Positions 10,067-18,742 of a stretch of 64,000 nucleotides of DNA are shown piece after piece. Position 1 is the first letter of the stretch, and each line of letters opens with the position of its first letter. This DNA comes from Nocardioides nematodiphilus. GTDB lineage: Bacteria; Actinomycetota; Actinomycetes; Propionibacteriales; Nocardioidaceae. The stretch is from positions 144,344-208,343 of the forward strand of contig NZ_JAIWOY010000003.1 of the NCBI RefSeq assembly GCF_020216525.1, read 5' to 3'. The notes below the pieces were generated by a model that saw only the letters and a program-made list of their open reading frames with translations, made no database searches and was not told the DNA's origin. The translations under genes and the position numbers were made by a program.

Positions 10067-11180
10067 GGTCCTCGGCGAGCTGATGGCCTGGTGGCGCGCC
10101 GGCGAGCCGGTCGGGATGGGCACCGTGATCGCCACCTTCCAGTCCGCCCCGCGCCCACCCGGCGCCTCGATGCTGGTCGGCCCGGACGGCACTGCGGTCG
10201 GCTCGGTATCGGGTGGCTGCGTCGAGGGTGCCGTCTTCGAGCTGGCCCAGGAGGTCGTCGCCGCCGGTGCCCCGGTGCTGCAGCGCTACGGCGTCTCCGA
10301 CGAGAGCGCGTTCGAGGTCGGCCTGACCTGCGGCGGCATCCTCGACGTCTACGTCGAGACCGTCTCGCCGCAGACCTTCCCCGAGCTTGGCGAGATCGCC
10401 GACGACGTCGCGGCCGGGCGGCCCATCGCGGTCGCGACGGTCGTCGAGCACCCCGACGCCGCGCGCGTCGGGCGGCGTGCGCTGATCCGCCCCGGGCGGC
10501 CGCTCTCCGCCTCGCTCGGCAGCGCCCGGATCGACGACGCCGCGTACGACGACGCCCTCGGCCTGCTCGCCCAGGGCCACAGCGCCACCCTCGAGTACGG
10601 CCCCGACGGCGAGCGGCGCGGGGAGGGCCAGCGGATCTTCGTGTGGGCCTTCGCACCGAAGCCGCGGATGCTGGTCTTCGGCGCGATCGACTTCGCCGCG
10701 GCGGTGGCCCGGGTCGGCAGCTTCCTGGGCTACCACGTGACGGTCTGCGACGCGCGCCCGATCTTCGCGACCCGCACCCGGTTCCCGGAGGCCGACGAGG
10801 TGGTCGTCTCCTGGCCGCACGCCTTCCTGGAGACCGAGCGTGCGGCGGGCCGCCTCGATGCCCGCACGGTCATCTGCGTCCTGACCCACGACCCGAAGTT
10901 CGACGTGCCGCTCCTCGAGGTCGCGCTGCGCCTCGAGGAGGTCGCCTATGTCGGCGCGATGGGCTCACGCCGCACCCACGACGACCGGATGGCGCGCCTT
11001 CGCGAGGCCGGCCTGAGCGAGGACGAGCTCGCGCGGCTCTCCTCGCCGATCGGGCTCGACCTGGGCGCGCGCACCCCGGAGGAGACCGCCATCAGCGTCG
11101 CCGCCGAGATCATCGCCCGGCGCTGGGGCGGCTCGGGCCGTCCGCTGCTGGGGGAGTCCGGCCGGATCCACGGCAGCTAG
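10059..11180 (+). CDS. xdhC: XdhC/CoxF-family molybdenum hydroxylase maturation factor
   Basis: The 373-residue protein has an N-terminal XdhC domain (ATFQSAPRPPGASMLV, VGSVSGGCVEGAVFE) and a C-terminal Rossmann domain with YVGAMGSRRTHDDR and LGARTPEETAISVAAEI, both characteristic. XdhC proteins bind molybdenum cofactor, help its sulfuration and hand it to xanthine dehydrogenase-type enzymes. The GTG start overlaps the coxE-like gene by eight bases and is preceded by GGAGGTGG within that gene. This is the last gene of the maturation operon, which converges on the DUF1116 gene. Confidence 0.9.
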   Translation: MREVLGELMAWWRAGEPVGMGTVIATFQSAPRPPGASMLVGPDGTAVGSVSGGCVEGAVFELAQEVVAAGAPVLQRYGVSDESAFEVGLTCGGILDVYVETVSPQTFPELGEIADDVAAGRPIAVATVVEHPDAARVGRRALIRPGRPLSASLGSARIDDAAYDDALGLLAQGHSATLEYGPDGERRGEGQRIFVWAFAPKPRMLVFGAIDFAAAVARVGSFLGYHVTVCDARPIFATRTRFPEADEVVVSWPHAFLETERAAGRLDARTVICVLTHDPKFDVPLLEVALRLEEVAYVGAMGSRRTHDDRMARLREAGLSEDELARLSSPIGLDLGARTPEETAISVAAEIIARRWGGSGRPLLGESGRIHGS

Positions 11181-11270
11181 CCGACCCGACCGAGCGCCGG
11201 GCGCCCCGCGCCGGGCAGACGGTGCGGGACGGACCGGGCCGGCCGGCGTCGGGACGCAGCCTGGTCCGGA

Positions 11271-12701
11271 CTATCCCCGGGCGCGGGTACGAGCAGCGAG
11301 CTCGGCCAGCGCGGCCGGGAAGATCGACGCGGGCGGGGTGACCAGACCGGCGCCGACCTGGCCGACGCCGGCGACCTTGCCGGCCATGCCGGTGTTGATC
11401 TGCGGCAGGATGCCGGTGCGGCACACCGCGGTCACGTCGATGCCGCTGGCGGCACCCGCGAAGTCGAGCACCGGGATCGGCCAGCGGTTGTTCTCGCCCA
11501 GCGTGATCTCGCGCATCCGGCGCGAGGTGGCCAGCGCATCGGGCACGGTCCCGCCGACGAACCGCACGATCGCGGGCGCGGCGGCCATGGCGAAGCCGCC
11601 GATGCCGGCGGTCTCGGTGATCGCGGAGTCGCCGATGTCGGGGTTGGCGTCGTCGGGACCGTAGTCACCGAGGAAGAGCCCGTCGGCGAGCTGGGCCGGT
11701 CCGGTGAACCACTGGTCGCCGGTGCCGGAGACCTGGATGCCGAAGTCGGTGCCGTTGCGCGCCATCGCGACCACCATCGTGCTGCCCGGGATGTCGCGTC
11801 CGGCGTCGAGCATCAGCTTGCACGCGGGCATCGCGATGTTGAGGAAGAAGTGGTCGTTGCCGCCGATGAACGCGAACGCCTCGGCGACCTCGGCCGCGCT
11901 GCGTGAGGAGCGGACCAGGGCAGGGGCCAGGTCGCGCAGCAGCATCAGCGTGCCGGCGCGGTTGCGGTTGTGAGCCTCGTCGCCCATCTGCAGCATCTGG
12001 CCCAGGATCGCGGTCGCGTCGATGGGACCGTGGTCCGCCACCGTGGCGGCGACGGCCTCACCCAGCAGCGGGCCGAGCACGTCACGCATCCAGCGCAGCC
12101 GGGTCAGCACATCGGGTCCGTACGCGCCGTAGCGCAGCACCTTGCCGAGCCCCTCGTTGAGCGAGCAGTACGTCCGCTTCCCGCTGGCCGGGTCCTCGAG
12201 CACGAACATCCACATCGACGGCGAGACGACCCCGGCCATCGGGCCGACCGCACTCCGGTGGTGGCACGGCTCCAGCGACACCTCGGTGCCGGCGGCGAAG
12301 AGCGCGGCGGCGTCCTCCGGGTCCTCGACCAGGCCCTCGAACGCGGCGGCACCCATCAGCGCGCCGCGCAGCGGACCAGAGGCGCGGTCCCAGGCGATCG
12401 GGGGACCGGCGTGCAGGAACTGCCCCGGCTCCAGGCCGAGGACCTCCGACGCCGGCGCGACACCGACCAGCAGCGCCTGCACGTCGAGCATCCGGGAGAG
12501 CGCGAGGTCGTTGGCGGTCTTGCGGATCGGATCCGCGGCGACGACGGCGATGTCCTCGACGGTGCCGTCCATCGGCGGGCGCCAGTCGACGCGCTCGACC
12601 GGCAGGGCCTGGGCGGCGACCGCAGTGGCGAACATGTCCGCGCCGGCGGTGGCGACCGCGACCGGCGGGATGCTGGGTGCAGCAAGGGGGGAGCTGGTCA
12701 T
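11271..12701 (-). CDS. DUF1116 protein (YlbE/AllG-like, oxamate carbamoyltransferase component)
   Basis: The 476-residue protein belongs to DUF1116, represented by E. coli YlbE (AllG). It is encoded downstream of FdrA and DUF2877 genes. In E. coli the three proteins FdrA (AllF), YlbE (AllG) and YlbF (AllH) are reported to form oxamate carbamoyltransferase, which splits oxalurate with phosphate to carbamoyl phosphate and oxamate. Recognisable segments include LEPCHHRSAVGPMAGVVSPS, FIGGNDHFFLNIAMPACK and CRTGILPQINTGMAGK. The ATG at 12701 overlaps the end of fdrA by four bases and has GGAGGC upstream. The real substrate here may differ (see findings). Confidence 0.86.
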   Translation of the reverse strand: MTSSPLAAPSIPPVAVATAGADMFATAVAAQALPVERVDWRPPMDGTVEDIAVVAADPIRKTANDLALSRMLDVQALLVGVAPASEVLGLEPGQFLHAGPPIAWDRASGPLRGALMGAAAFEGLVEDPEDAAALFAAGTEVSLEPCHHRSAVGPMAGVVSPSMWMFVLEDPASGKRTYCSLNEGLGKVLRYGAYGPDVLTRLRWMRDVLGPLLGEAVAATVADHGPIDATAILGQMLQMGDEAHNRNRAGTLMLLRDLAPALVRSSRSAAEVAEAFAFIGGNDHFFLNIAMPACKLMLDAGRDIPGSTMVVAMARNGTDFGIQVSGTGDQWFTGPAQLADGLFLGDYGPDDANPDIGDSAITETAGIGGFAMAAAPAIVRFVGGTVPDALATSRRMREITLGENNRWPIPVLDFAGAASGIDVTAVCRTGILPQINTGMAGKVAGVGQVGAGLVTPPASIFPAALAELAARTRARG

Positions 12702-14191
12702 CGGGTGCCTCCGGTGGCGAGGGCGATCGCGCGCCGGGTGGCGGCGGCGTTGGACAGGTGGACCTCGGCGCCGGCGGCGACCAGCGCCTCGGCCTGGCGG
12801 GTAAGGCCCTGCGGGTCGGCAGCGGTGCCGACGCACGCGACGACCACCGGCAGCGGCGGTCCGCCACGGTCGGTACGAGCGGCGCGGGCCGCAGCGATCG
12901 CGGGTGCGAGCCCGGCGGCGGGGTCGTCCTCGGCCCCGTGCCCGAGCACCACGTCGAGCAGGACGACCGAGGTCTCCGCATCGGCGGCCACGCGGGCCAG
13001 ATGCTCCAGACGGAGGGTCGGGTCGATCATCGGGTGCGCCCGGCCGCGGGTCAGCCCGTCGTCGCCGAAGTCGATCATCATGTGGCCGGGGCTCAGCAGC
13101 GAGGCGTCGAGCGCGAGCTCGGGGGAGAGCGGGATGTTGCTGCGGATCGGGCCGAGCTCCTCGGCGGCCAGCAGCATCGCCTCGTCACACAGCGTGCCGC
13201 CGACGAAGAGCCCGCGCAGGGCGCCGCCCTCGCCCGATCCGACGGCGGGCTCGCCCCATGTCGGCCAGGTCGGCGCCGCGACGCCGAGATCGCCGAGCAG
13301 AGCCTCGACCTGCGCGGTGAGGTCCGGCTGCCCGGCGCCGAGCAGCGCGAACCGCACCGGCGTGCCGAGTCCGCCGGCGTACTCCTCGAGCGCCGCGGCG
13401 ACCTCGGGCGCCGGCGGCTTGGAGATGACCAGGATGTGCTCGACCGAGGGATCGGCGTCGAGGCGGTCCAGGGCGGTCAGGGAGGAGAGCCCGCCGACGG
13501 CGGCGGACAGGTCGCGCCCGCCCACGCCGAGGGCGGCGGCGACGCCGACCCCTGCGGCGTCGAGGAGGGCGAGCACCTGCTGACAGCCCGTGCCGGAGGC
13601 GGCCACGATGCCGACCTTGCCGGGAGCGACGGTGTTGGCGAACCCGAGCCCGACGCCGCCGACCACCGCGGTGCCGCAGTCGGGGCCCATCACGAGCAGG
13701 CCGCGCTGACGCGCGATCCGCTTCATCGCCAGCTCCTGCTCGAGCGGCACGTTGTCGCTGAAGATCATCACATCGCAGCCGGCATCGAGGGCGTCCATCG
13801 CCTCGACCAGCGCGGAGGCGCCCGGCACCGAGACGAGGGCGAGGCCGCCGCCCGCTCGCCGCAGCGCCGACGCGGTCGTACGGGCGGGAACGGTCACCTG
13901 ACCGCCGCCCGGGTCGCCCTTGCGGGCGGCGGCGAGCGCGGCGTCGACGGCCGCGAGCGCAGCGGCCAGTGCCGTCTCGTCCTCGAGGCGTAGCGCGACC
14001 ACCATGTCGTTGGGCGAGGCGGGAGGCAGGGTGAAGCCCATCGTGGCCAGCACCTCGAGGTTGAGCTCGGTCGCCATCGCGACCTGGGCCGCGGTCACGC
14101 CGGGGGTGGCGGCGACGTCACGGCTCACCTGCAGCAGGGCCACGCTGTCGGCGTACGCGCCGGCGCGGATCTCGACGTGTTCGGCACTCAT
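12698..14191 (-). CDS. fdrA: FdrA-family protein (AllF-like carbamoyltransferase component)
   Basis: The 497-residue protein matches FdrA closely: ADSVALLQVSRDVAATPGV at the N-terminus, LVMGPDCGTAVVGGVGLGFAN, VGIVAASGTGCQQV, GVGGRDLS, and GRAHPMIDPTLR with VLLDVVLGHGAEDDPA near the C-terminus. The fold is related to succinyl-CoA synthetase alpha and beta, with a glycine-rich nucleotide-type loop. It is the middle gene of the DUF2877-fdrA-DUF1116 operon with four-base overlaps on both sides, so the three products are surely made together and probably form one complex. GAGGAGCC precedes the ATG. Confidence 0.92.
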   Translation of the reverse strand: MSAEHVEIRAGAYADSVALLQVSRDVAATPGVTAAQVAMATELNLEVLATMGFTLPPASPNDMVVALRLEDETALAAALAAVDAALAAARKGDPGGGQVTVPARTTASALRRAGGGLALVSVPGASALVEAMDALDAGCDVMIFSDNVPLEQELAMKRIARQRGLLVMGPDCGTAVVGGVGLGFANTVAPGKVGIVAASGTGCQQVLALLDAAGVGVAAALGVGGRDLSAAVGGLSSLTALDRLDADPSVEHILVISKPPAPEVAAALEEYAGGLGTPVRFALLGAGQPDLTAQVEALLGDLGVAAPTWPTWGEPAVGSGEGGALRGLFVGGTLCDEAMLLAAEELGPIRSNIPLSPELALDASLLSPGHMMIDFGDDGLTRGRAHPMIDPTLRLEHLARVAADAETSVVLLDVVLGHGAEDDPAAGLAPAIAAARAARTDRGGPPLPVVVACVGTAADPQGLTRQAEALVAAGAEVHLSNAAATRRAIALATGGTR

Positions 14192-15003
14192 CGGGGGCTC
14201 CTCATGGGTTCGGGCTCGAGTACGGGCAGGGCGAGCCGGGCGCCGAGCAGCATCCCGGCCCCGGAGGTGTGGCCGACCGCGACGAGGCCGGCGACCGCCG
14301 CCGAGATCCCGCGCCCGGTGGCCAGTGCCATCACGAGGTCACGGAACTGCGGCAGGCACTGACCCGCGACGGCGTCGAGGAGCAGCGCCGCGGAGAGCGT
14401 GGAGGTGCGGTGCGCGTGCGCGCGCACGGCGGCGCCGACCGACCCGGTGCACTGGCGGATCGACGCGGTGGCGGCCAGCCAGCCGGCCAGGACGTCGTCG
14501 CCGACCGGGGTGAGCCCGTCCCCGCGTCCGAGCAGGGTCAGGACGGCCGGAGGACGAGCGGCGGCCAGGCCACGCAGCCCGGCCGGGGGGAGCTGAGCGC
14601 GGACGGCGTCGAGCCGGGCGGCGACGTACGGCTCGCGCAGCGCCGGCGCGAGCCGGAGCGCCGCGGTGAGCGGATCATCGAGTGGCGGCGCCTCGCTGGG
14701 CACCAGCCGCTCCACGGAGATCGCGAGCCCGGCGACACAGAGCACGGCGTCCTCGATCGTGGCCGGCTCACCGACGGCGACGACGGGCAGGCGGGGGAGG
14801 GACGTGGCGATGGTCACCGGTGCGTGCACGGCGTCGCGGGCCGTGACGCCGATGACCCGGTCGCCGAAGAGGGCGTACAGCGCCTGCGTCCCGCTGTGCA
14901 GGACGGTGCCGCTCGCGCTCGCGCTCCCGGCTCGCAGGCGGTGCCAGACCGAGGAGCTCGCGGCGCCCGTCACCGGGGTCGCGAGAAGGGTGGACGAAAG
15001 CAC
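14188..15003 (-). CDS. DUF2877 protein (YlbF/AllH-like)
   Basis: The 271-residue protein is of the DUF2877 family, whose E. coli member YlbF (AllH) is the third part of the reported oxamate carbamoyltransferase. It ends with LLGRGDGLTPVGDDVLAGWLA, RTSTLSAALLLDAVAGQCLPQFRDLV and GHTSGAGMLLGARLAL, all typical of the family. It is the first gene of the operon. The GTG at 15003 is placed seven bases after a minus-strand TAGCGT box (15011-15016), which sets the start. The region upstream carries the shared regulatory element at 15051-15084, which lies inside pucR. Confidence 0.85.
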   Translation of the reverse strand: MLSSTLLATPVTGAASSSVWHRLRAGSASASGTVLHSGTQALYALFGDRVIGVTARDAVHAPVTIATSLPRLPVVAVGEPATIEDAVLCVAGLAISVERLVPSEAPPLDDPLTAALRLAPALREPYVAARLDAVRAQLPPAGLRGLAAARPPAVLTLLGRGDGLTPVGDDVLAGWLAATASIRQCTGSVGAAVRAHAHRTSTLSAALLLDAVAGQCLPQFRDLVMALATGRGISAAVAGLVAVGHTSGAGMLLGARLALPVLEPEPMRSPR

Positions 15004-15039
15004 CCATCGGACGCTAATCGGTGGTCTAGGGTCGACCGT
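15004..15039. promoter_or_regulatory. 36-bp divergent promoter between allH-like operon and pucR
   Basis: Two leaderless promoters point away from each other in 36 bases. The minus-strand -10 box TAGCGT is at 15011-15016 (seven bases before the GTG at 15003). The plus-strand -10 box TAGGGT is at 15027-15032 (seven bases before the ATG at 15040). The -35 region of each must overlap the start region of the other, so RNA polymerase can hardly occupy both at once. Confidence 0.65.
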
Positions 15040-16353
15040 ATGGTGAGGATTGCCAACGCCAACGTCGAAGTCGGGCAACTGTTGATAGCCACCCCGCGCC
15101 GTCCCGTCGTCCACCATGACGACGTGGACGTCGAAGAGCTGGCCGAGCTCCTGCCCCAGCTCGTTCTCGCCGGAGCCGAGCTCGATGAGCTGGTCACCGC
15201 CATCGGCGAGGTGCTGCGCGCCGATGTCATGGTCACCACCGCCGACGGCCGGCAGCGCTCGGCCCTCATCACGGTGCCGATGCGCGCCCGCTTCGCCGAG
15301 GCGGGCCTCACCGACAACACCGGCCGCATCCGGGTCGAGTGGCTCGGGAGCTGGGACGACGAGGCCAGCCAGCCCGTCGTCGGCACCCGGATCCACCGCC
15401 TCCAGATCGCCGCCCCGGGACAGACCCTCGGGTATCTGATCGCGGCGAGCAGCCGCGGCTTCACCGAGGTCGAGCTCGGTGCCCTGCACCGCGCCGCCAC
15501 CGCGATCGCGCTCTCCATCACCCGCGACCAGGCGGTCTCGGCGGTGGAGAACAAGTACCGCGGCGACTTCCTGCGCGACATCTTCCTGGGCCGCGCCGGT
15601 GCCGACGAGTTCGTCCGCGAGCACGTCATCGGATTCGGCTGGGAGATGAGCGGGCCGATGCAGGTGCTCGTCGCCCAGATCGATCCGCACGCCCCGTTCC
15701 AGCCCCACGGCACGCTCGAGGAGCAGCGCCAGTGGCAGGAGCGCTTCGCCAACGCGTGGCGCCAGGTCGCCGGCTCGATCGACCGGTCCATCCCGGTCGC
15801 CGACTTCGGCTCGGAGGTGGTCGCCGTCCTGCCCGGAGGGGATGCGGAGACCGCGAGCGCGCTGGTGCGGCGGATGGTCCACACCGTCGCCGGTGACAAG
15901 GGCGGCGGACGACGGCCGTTCTCGGTCGGAGTCGGCCGGGTCGTGGTCGGCGCGGCCGGCCTGCCCGAGGCGTACGCCCAGGCCCGGCGGGCCGTCGAGG
16001 TCGGGCGGCGCGTGCACGGCGGCAGCACGACGACCTGGTTCGACGAGCTCGGCCTGCACCGGCTGATCGCGATGGTGCCGGACAACGAGGAGCTGCGGGC
16101 CTTCGCCCATGACGTCCTCGGGGAGCTCGCTGCCGAGACCGACGAGGCGGCCACGCTGCGCGAGACGCTGCAGGTCCTGCTCAACACCAACTTCAACGTC
16201 GCCGAGGCCGCGCGCACCCAGTTCTTCCACTACAACACGATGCGCTATCGGGTCGGCAAGCTGGAGCGCCTGCTGGGCCCGATCGTCTCCGACCAGAACC
16301 TGCGGCTCGACGTCGCGGTCGCGCTCAAGGTCCTCGAGGTCCTCTCCGCCTGA
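15040..16353 (+). CDS. PucR-family transcriptional regulator
   Basis: The protein has 437 residues: a short N-terminal segment, a GAF-like sensor region at about 60-170, a GGDEF-like middle region, and the C-terminal PucR/CdaR helix-turn-helix (LNTNFNVAEAARTQFFHYNTMRYRVGKLERLLG). Members regulate purine, allantoin or sugar-acid catabolism, usually as activators. The long N-terminal PucR domain found in many relatives is absent. It sits at the centre of the catabolic island and is the best candidate to bind the element shared by five promoters of the island. The ATG at 15040 follows TAGGGT by seven bases. One copy of the element lies within its first codons, so it may also control itself. Confidence 0.85.
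   Translation: MVRIANANVEVGQLLIATPRRPVVHHDDVDVEELAELLPQLVLAGAELDELVTAIGEVLRADVMVTTADGRQRSALITVPMRARFAEAGLTDNTGRIRVEWLGSWDDEASQPVVGTRIHRLQIAAPGQTLGYLIAASSRGFTEVELGALHRAATAIALSITRDQAVSAVENKYRGDFLRDIFLGRAGADEFVREHVIGFGWEMSGPMQVLVAQIDPHAPFQPHGTLEEQRQWQERFANAWRQVAGSIDRSIPVADFGSEVVAVLPGGDAETASALVRRMVHTVAGDKGGGRRPFSVGVGRVVVGAAGLPEAYAQARRAVEVGRRVHGGSTTTWFDELGLHRLIAMVPDNEELRAFAHDVLGELAAETDEAATLRETLQVLLNTNFNVAEAARTQFFHYNTMRYRVGKLERLLGPIVSDQNLRLDVAVALKVLEVLSA
15051..15084 (-). promoter_or_regulatory. Shared regulatory element, copy 4 (allH-fdrA-DUF1116 promoter)
   Basis: Read on the minus strand this is TCAACAGTTGCC, 17 bases, then TTGGCA, ending 48 bases before the predicted RNA start at 15003. It lies inside the first codons of pucR, so a bound protein would activate the operon or block pucR. 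Confidence 0.55.
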
Positions 16354-16371
16354 CAAGCCAGCACGACACTG

Positions 16372-16407
16372 GGCAACTTCCGCCAGAGTTCGGCGGTCCG
16401 TTCGGCG
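16372..16407 (+). promoter_or_regulatory. Shared regulatory element, copy 1 (permease-hydroxylase operon)
   Basis: GGCAACTTCCGCC at 16372-16384 is followed after 17 bases by TCGGCG (16402-16407). The element ends about 47 bases upstream of the RNA start predicted from the TAGGTT box at 16442-16447. Confidence 0.6.
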
Positions 16408-16441
16408 ACACTCGCCCATGAGAGTGTGACCTGGCCCTCAC

Positions 16442-16447
16442 TAGGTT
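16442..16447 (+). promoter_or_regulatory. -10 box of the permease-hydroxylase operon
   Basis: TAGGTT predicts an RNA start near 16454, giving a leader of about 30 bases with the strong ribosome-binding site GAGGAG at 16472-16477 before the ATG at 16486. No clear -35 box is present, as expected if an activator is needed. Confidence 0.45.
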
Positions 16448-16485
16448 GGTGCACCTCATGAGCCCCACCCCGAGGAGAAAACAGC

Positions 16486-17859
16486 ATGACGATGTTCAAG
16501 TGGGAGGTCGTTGACCCCGCACCGGGTCAGCCGGTCGCGCCGCAACAGCGGCTCCCGTGGGGCCGCACGATCGGCCTCGGTGCACAGCACGTAGTCGCGA
16601 TGTTCGGGGCGACCTTCGTCTTCCCGCTCGTGATGGGCCTGGACCCCAACCTGGCCATCCTCTTCTCGGGTATCTGCACGATCGGCTTCCTGATCGCGTG
16701 CAGCAACAGGGTTCCCAGCTACCTGGGCACCAGCGCCTCCTTCGTCGCGGGTGTCGCGGCGATCCGCGCCCAGGGCGGCGACTCCTCGGACGTCACCGGA
16801 GCCATCCTGGTCTCCGGTGTCGTGCTCGCCCTGGTCGGTCTGCTGGTGCACTTCGCCGGCTCCGGCGTGATCCACAAGATCCTGCCGCCGGCCGTCACCG
16901 GTGCCGTGGTCATGCTGATCGGCTTCAACCTGGCGCCGGTCGTGGCCGGCGTCTACTGGCCGCAGGACCAGTGGATCGCGCTGCTGACCGCCGCGTTCAT
17001 GGTCTGTGCCGCAGTCCTGCTGCCCGGCTTCTGGTCGCGGATCGCGGTCTTCCTGGCCCTGATCTTCGGCTACGTGCTGTCGTTCCTGGCCGACAAGGCC
17101 TTCGGGTCGATCCACTCGATCACCGGCGGCAGCAACGGCAAGGAGATCGACCACGACCGCGTCTCGTGGGCCGGCGTGAAGGGGGCCGACTGGCTCGGCT
17201 TCCCGCACGGCACGCTGGCCGACGGCGTCTCGGTCGTGCACAGCCCCAGCTTCTCGATGACCTTCATCCTGCTGGTCCTCCCGGGCGTCATCGCCCTGAT
17301 CGCGGAGAACACCGGTCACGTGAAGGCCGTCGCCGAGATGACCGGACAGAACCTGGACGGCTACATGGGCCGCGCGCTCACCGCTGACGGTGTCGCCACC
17401 GCGTTCGCCAGCGCATTCGGCGGCTCGCCGACCACCACCTACGCCGAGAACATCGGCGTGATGGGTGCCACCAAGGTCTACTCCACGGCCGCCTACTACG
17501 TGGCCGGCATCGTGGCGATCCTGCTGGGCCTGTGCCCGAAGTTCGGTGCGATCGTCAACGCCACCCCGGGCGGTGTCCTGGGCGGCATCACGATCGTCCT
17601 CTACGGCATGATCGGCCTGGTCGGCGCCAAGATCTGGGTCGAGAACGGCGTCGACTTCGGCAACCCGGTCAACATGGTCGGCCTCGCGGCCGGTCTCATC
17701 GCCGGCATCGGCGGCGTGACCCTCAAGATCACCGACAACTTCACCCTGAGCGGCATCGCTCTGGGCACCATCCTGGTGATCGTCTTCTACCATGCCGTGG
17801 CGTTCCGCAAGAACGACCTCGGCGCGGGCGACGCGGGCGAGGTGACCAAGAGGCTGTGA
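16486..17859 (+). CDS. NCS2 permease, UraA/PyrP-type (uracil permease)
   Basis: The 457-residue membrane protein has the NCS2 fold (14 segments, two inverted repeats). Diagnostic segments are QHVVAMFGATFVFPL, PPAVTGAVVMLIGFN, AENTGHVKAVAEMTG and TTTYAENIGVMGATKVYS. E274 and E321 correspond to the two uracil-binding glutamates of E. coli UraA (E241, E290). Xanthine and urate carriers of the same superfamily usually have Gln-Asn (QNNGV-like) at the second site. This argues for a pyrimidine substrate. It is the first gene of an operon with the molybdenum hydroxylase, whose first gene overlaps its stop (GTGA). Confidence 0.9.
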   Translation: MTMFKWEVVDPAPGQPVAPQQRLPWGRTIGLGAQHVVAMFGATFVFPLVMGLDPNLAILFSGICTIGFLIACSNRVPSYLGTSASFVAGVAAIRAQGGDSSDVTGAILVSGVVLALVGLLVHFAGSGVIHKILPPAVTGAVVMLIGFNLAPVVAGVYWPQDQWIALLTAAFMVCAAVLLPGFWSRIAVFLALIFGYVLSFLADKAFGSIHSITGGSNGKEIDHDRVSWAGVKGADWLGFPHGTLADGVSVVHSPSFSMTFILLVLPGVIALIAENTGHVKAVAEMTGQNLDGYMGRALTADGVATAFASAFGGSPTTTYAENIGVMGATKVYSTAAYYVAGIVAILLGLCPKFGAIVNATPGGVLGGITIVLYGMIGLVGAKIWVENGVDFGNPVNMVGLAAGLIAGIGGVTLKITDNFTLSGIALGTILVIVFYHAVAFRKNDLGAGDAGEVTKRL

Positions 17860-18740
17860 AGCCCGCACCGTTCGACTACGTCCGGCCAAGGACCCTGGAC
17901 GAAGCCGTCCAGGCCTTGGCCGGACGGCCCGAGGCCAAGGTCCTCGCCGGCGGCCAGAGCCTGGTCCCGCTCCTCTCCATGAGACTCGCGGCGCCTTCTC
18001 TCCTGGTCGACATCAACGCGCTGCCCGACCTCGACCACGTCCGCGTGGACGAGACGGGCGTACGGATCGGGGCACTCGCGCGGCATGCGCGGGTGCTCGC
18101 CGATCCCGAGGTACGACGGGTGCAGCCGTTGGTCAGCCTGGCGCTGGCCAACGTCGCACACCCCACCATCCGCAACCGCGGCACCACGGTCGGCTCCCTC
18201 GTCCACGCGGACGCCGCCGCCGAGATGCCGATGGTGCTGCGGCTGCTGGAGGGCTCGGTCGACGTGGCCGGCCCCTCCGGCCGCCGCACCATCGAGGCGG
18301 CCGACCTCTACGTCGGCCCGCTGGAGTCGAGCCTGCACCACGACGAGATCGCGGTGGAGGCGTTCTTCCCGACCCTGCCCGCCCGTACGGGGGTGGCCTT
18401 CGAGGAGATCTCGCGGCGCCACGGCGACTACGCCATGTGCGGGGTCGCGGCGCTGGTCACCCTCGACGGAGGCGGCGCCGTCAGCCGCGTCCGGGCCGGC
18501 TACCTCTCGGCCTCCGACGTCCCGGCCGTGGTCGACCTGACCGAGCCGCTCGCCGGCGGGATCACCCCGGCGTCGCTGGAGCAGGCCGCCGCCGTCGCCC
18601 TCACCCAGCTCGACCCGGAGACCGACATCCACGCCACCGCCGCCTACCGCGCCCACCTCGTCGAGGTGCTGACCGCGCGCGTCGTCACCGCGGCGTACCA
18701 GAACGCCTCCGAGCACACCCACCAGAGCACGCAGGAGTAG
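17856..18740 (+). CDS. Molybdenum hydroxylase FAD-binding subunit (CoxM/XdhB-like)
   Basis: The 294-residue protein has the FAD-binding motifs AGGQSLVPLLSMR (31-43) and TIRNRGTTVGS (about 104-114) of the medium subunit of CO/xanthine dehydrogenase-type hydroxylases. It carries electrons from the iron-sulfur subunit to an acceptor. The GTG start overlaps the permease stop by four bases, so transporter and enzyme are translationally coupled. The iron-sulfur subunit gene follows after two bases. Confidence 0.9.
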   Translation: MKPAPFDYVRPRTLDEAVQALAGRPEAKVLAGGQSLVPLLSMRLAAPSLLVDINALPDLDHVRVDETGVRIGALARHARVLADPEVRRVQPLVSLALANVAHPTIRNRGTTVGSLVHADAAAEMPMVLRLLEGSVDVAGPSGRRTIEAADLYVGPLESSLHHDEIAVEAFFPTLPARTGVAFEEISRRHGDYAMCGVAALVTLDGGGAVSRVRAGYLSASDVPAVVDLTEPLAGGITPASLEQAAAVALTQLDPETDIHATAAYRAHLVEVLTARVVTAAYQNASEHTHQSTQE

Positions 18741-18742
18741 CA

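Noticed and set aside
11271..15003. Allantoin/oxalurate pathway as in E. coli all genes
   Set aside because: No uricase, allantoinase, allantoate hydrolase or ureidoglycolate dehydrogenase is present, and the same regulon holds a barbiturase-family enzyme and a UraA-type permease. Not excluded if such genes lie elsewhere.
15040..16353. Longer PucR protein starting at 14269
   Set aside because: The upstream extension is fully antisense to the DUF2877 gene and low in complexity, and the leaderless promoter fixes the start at 15040.
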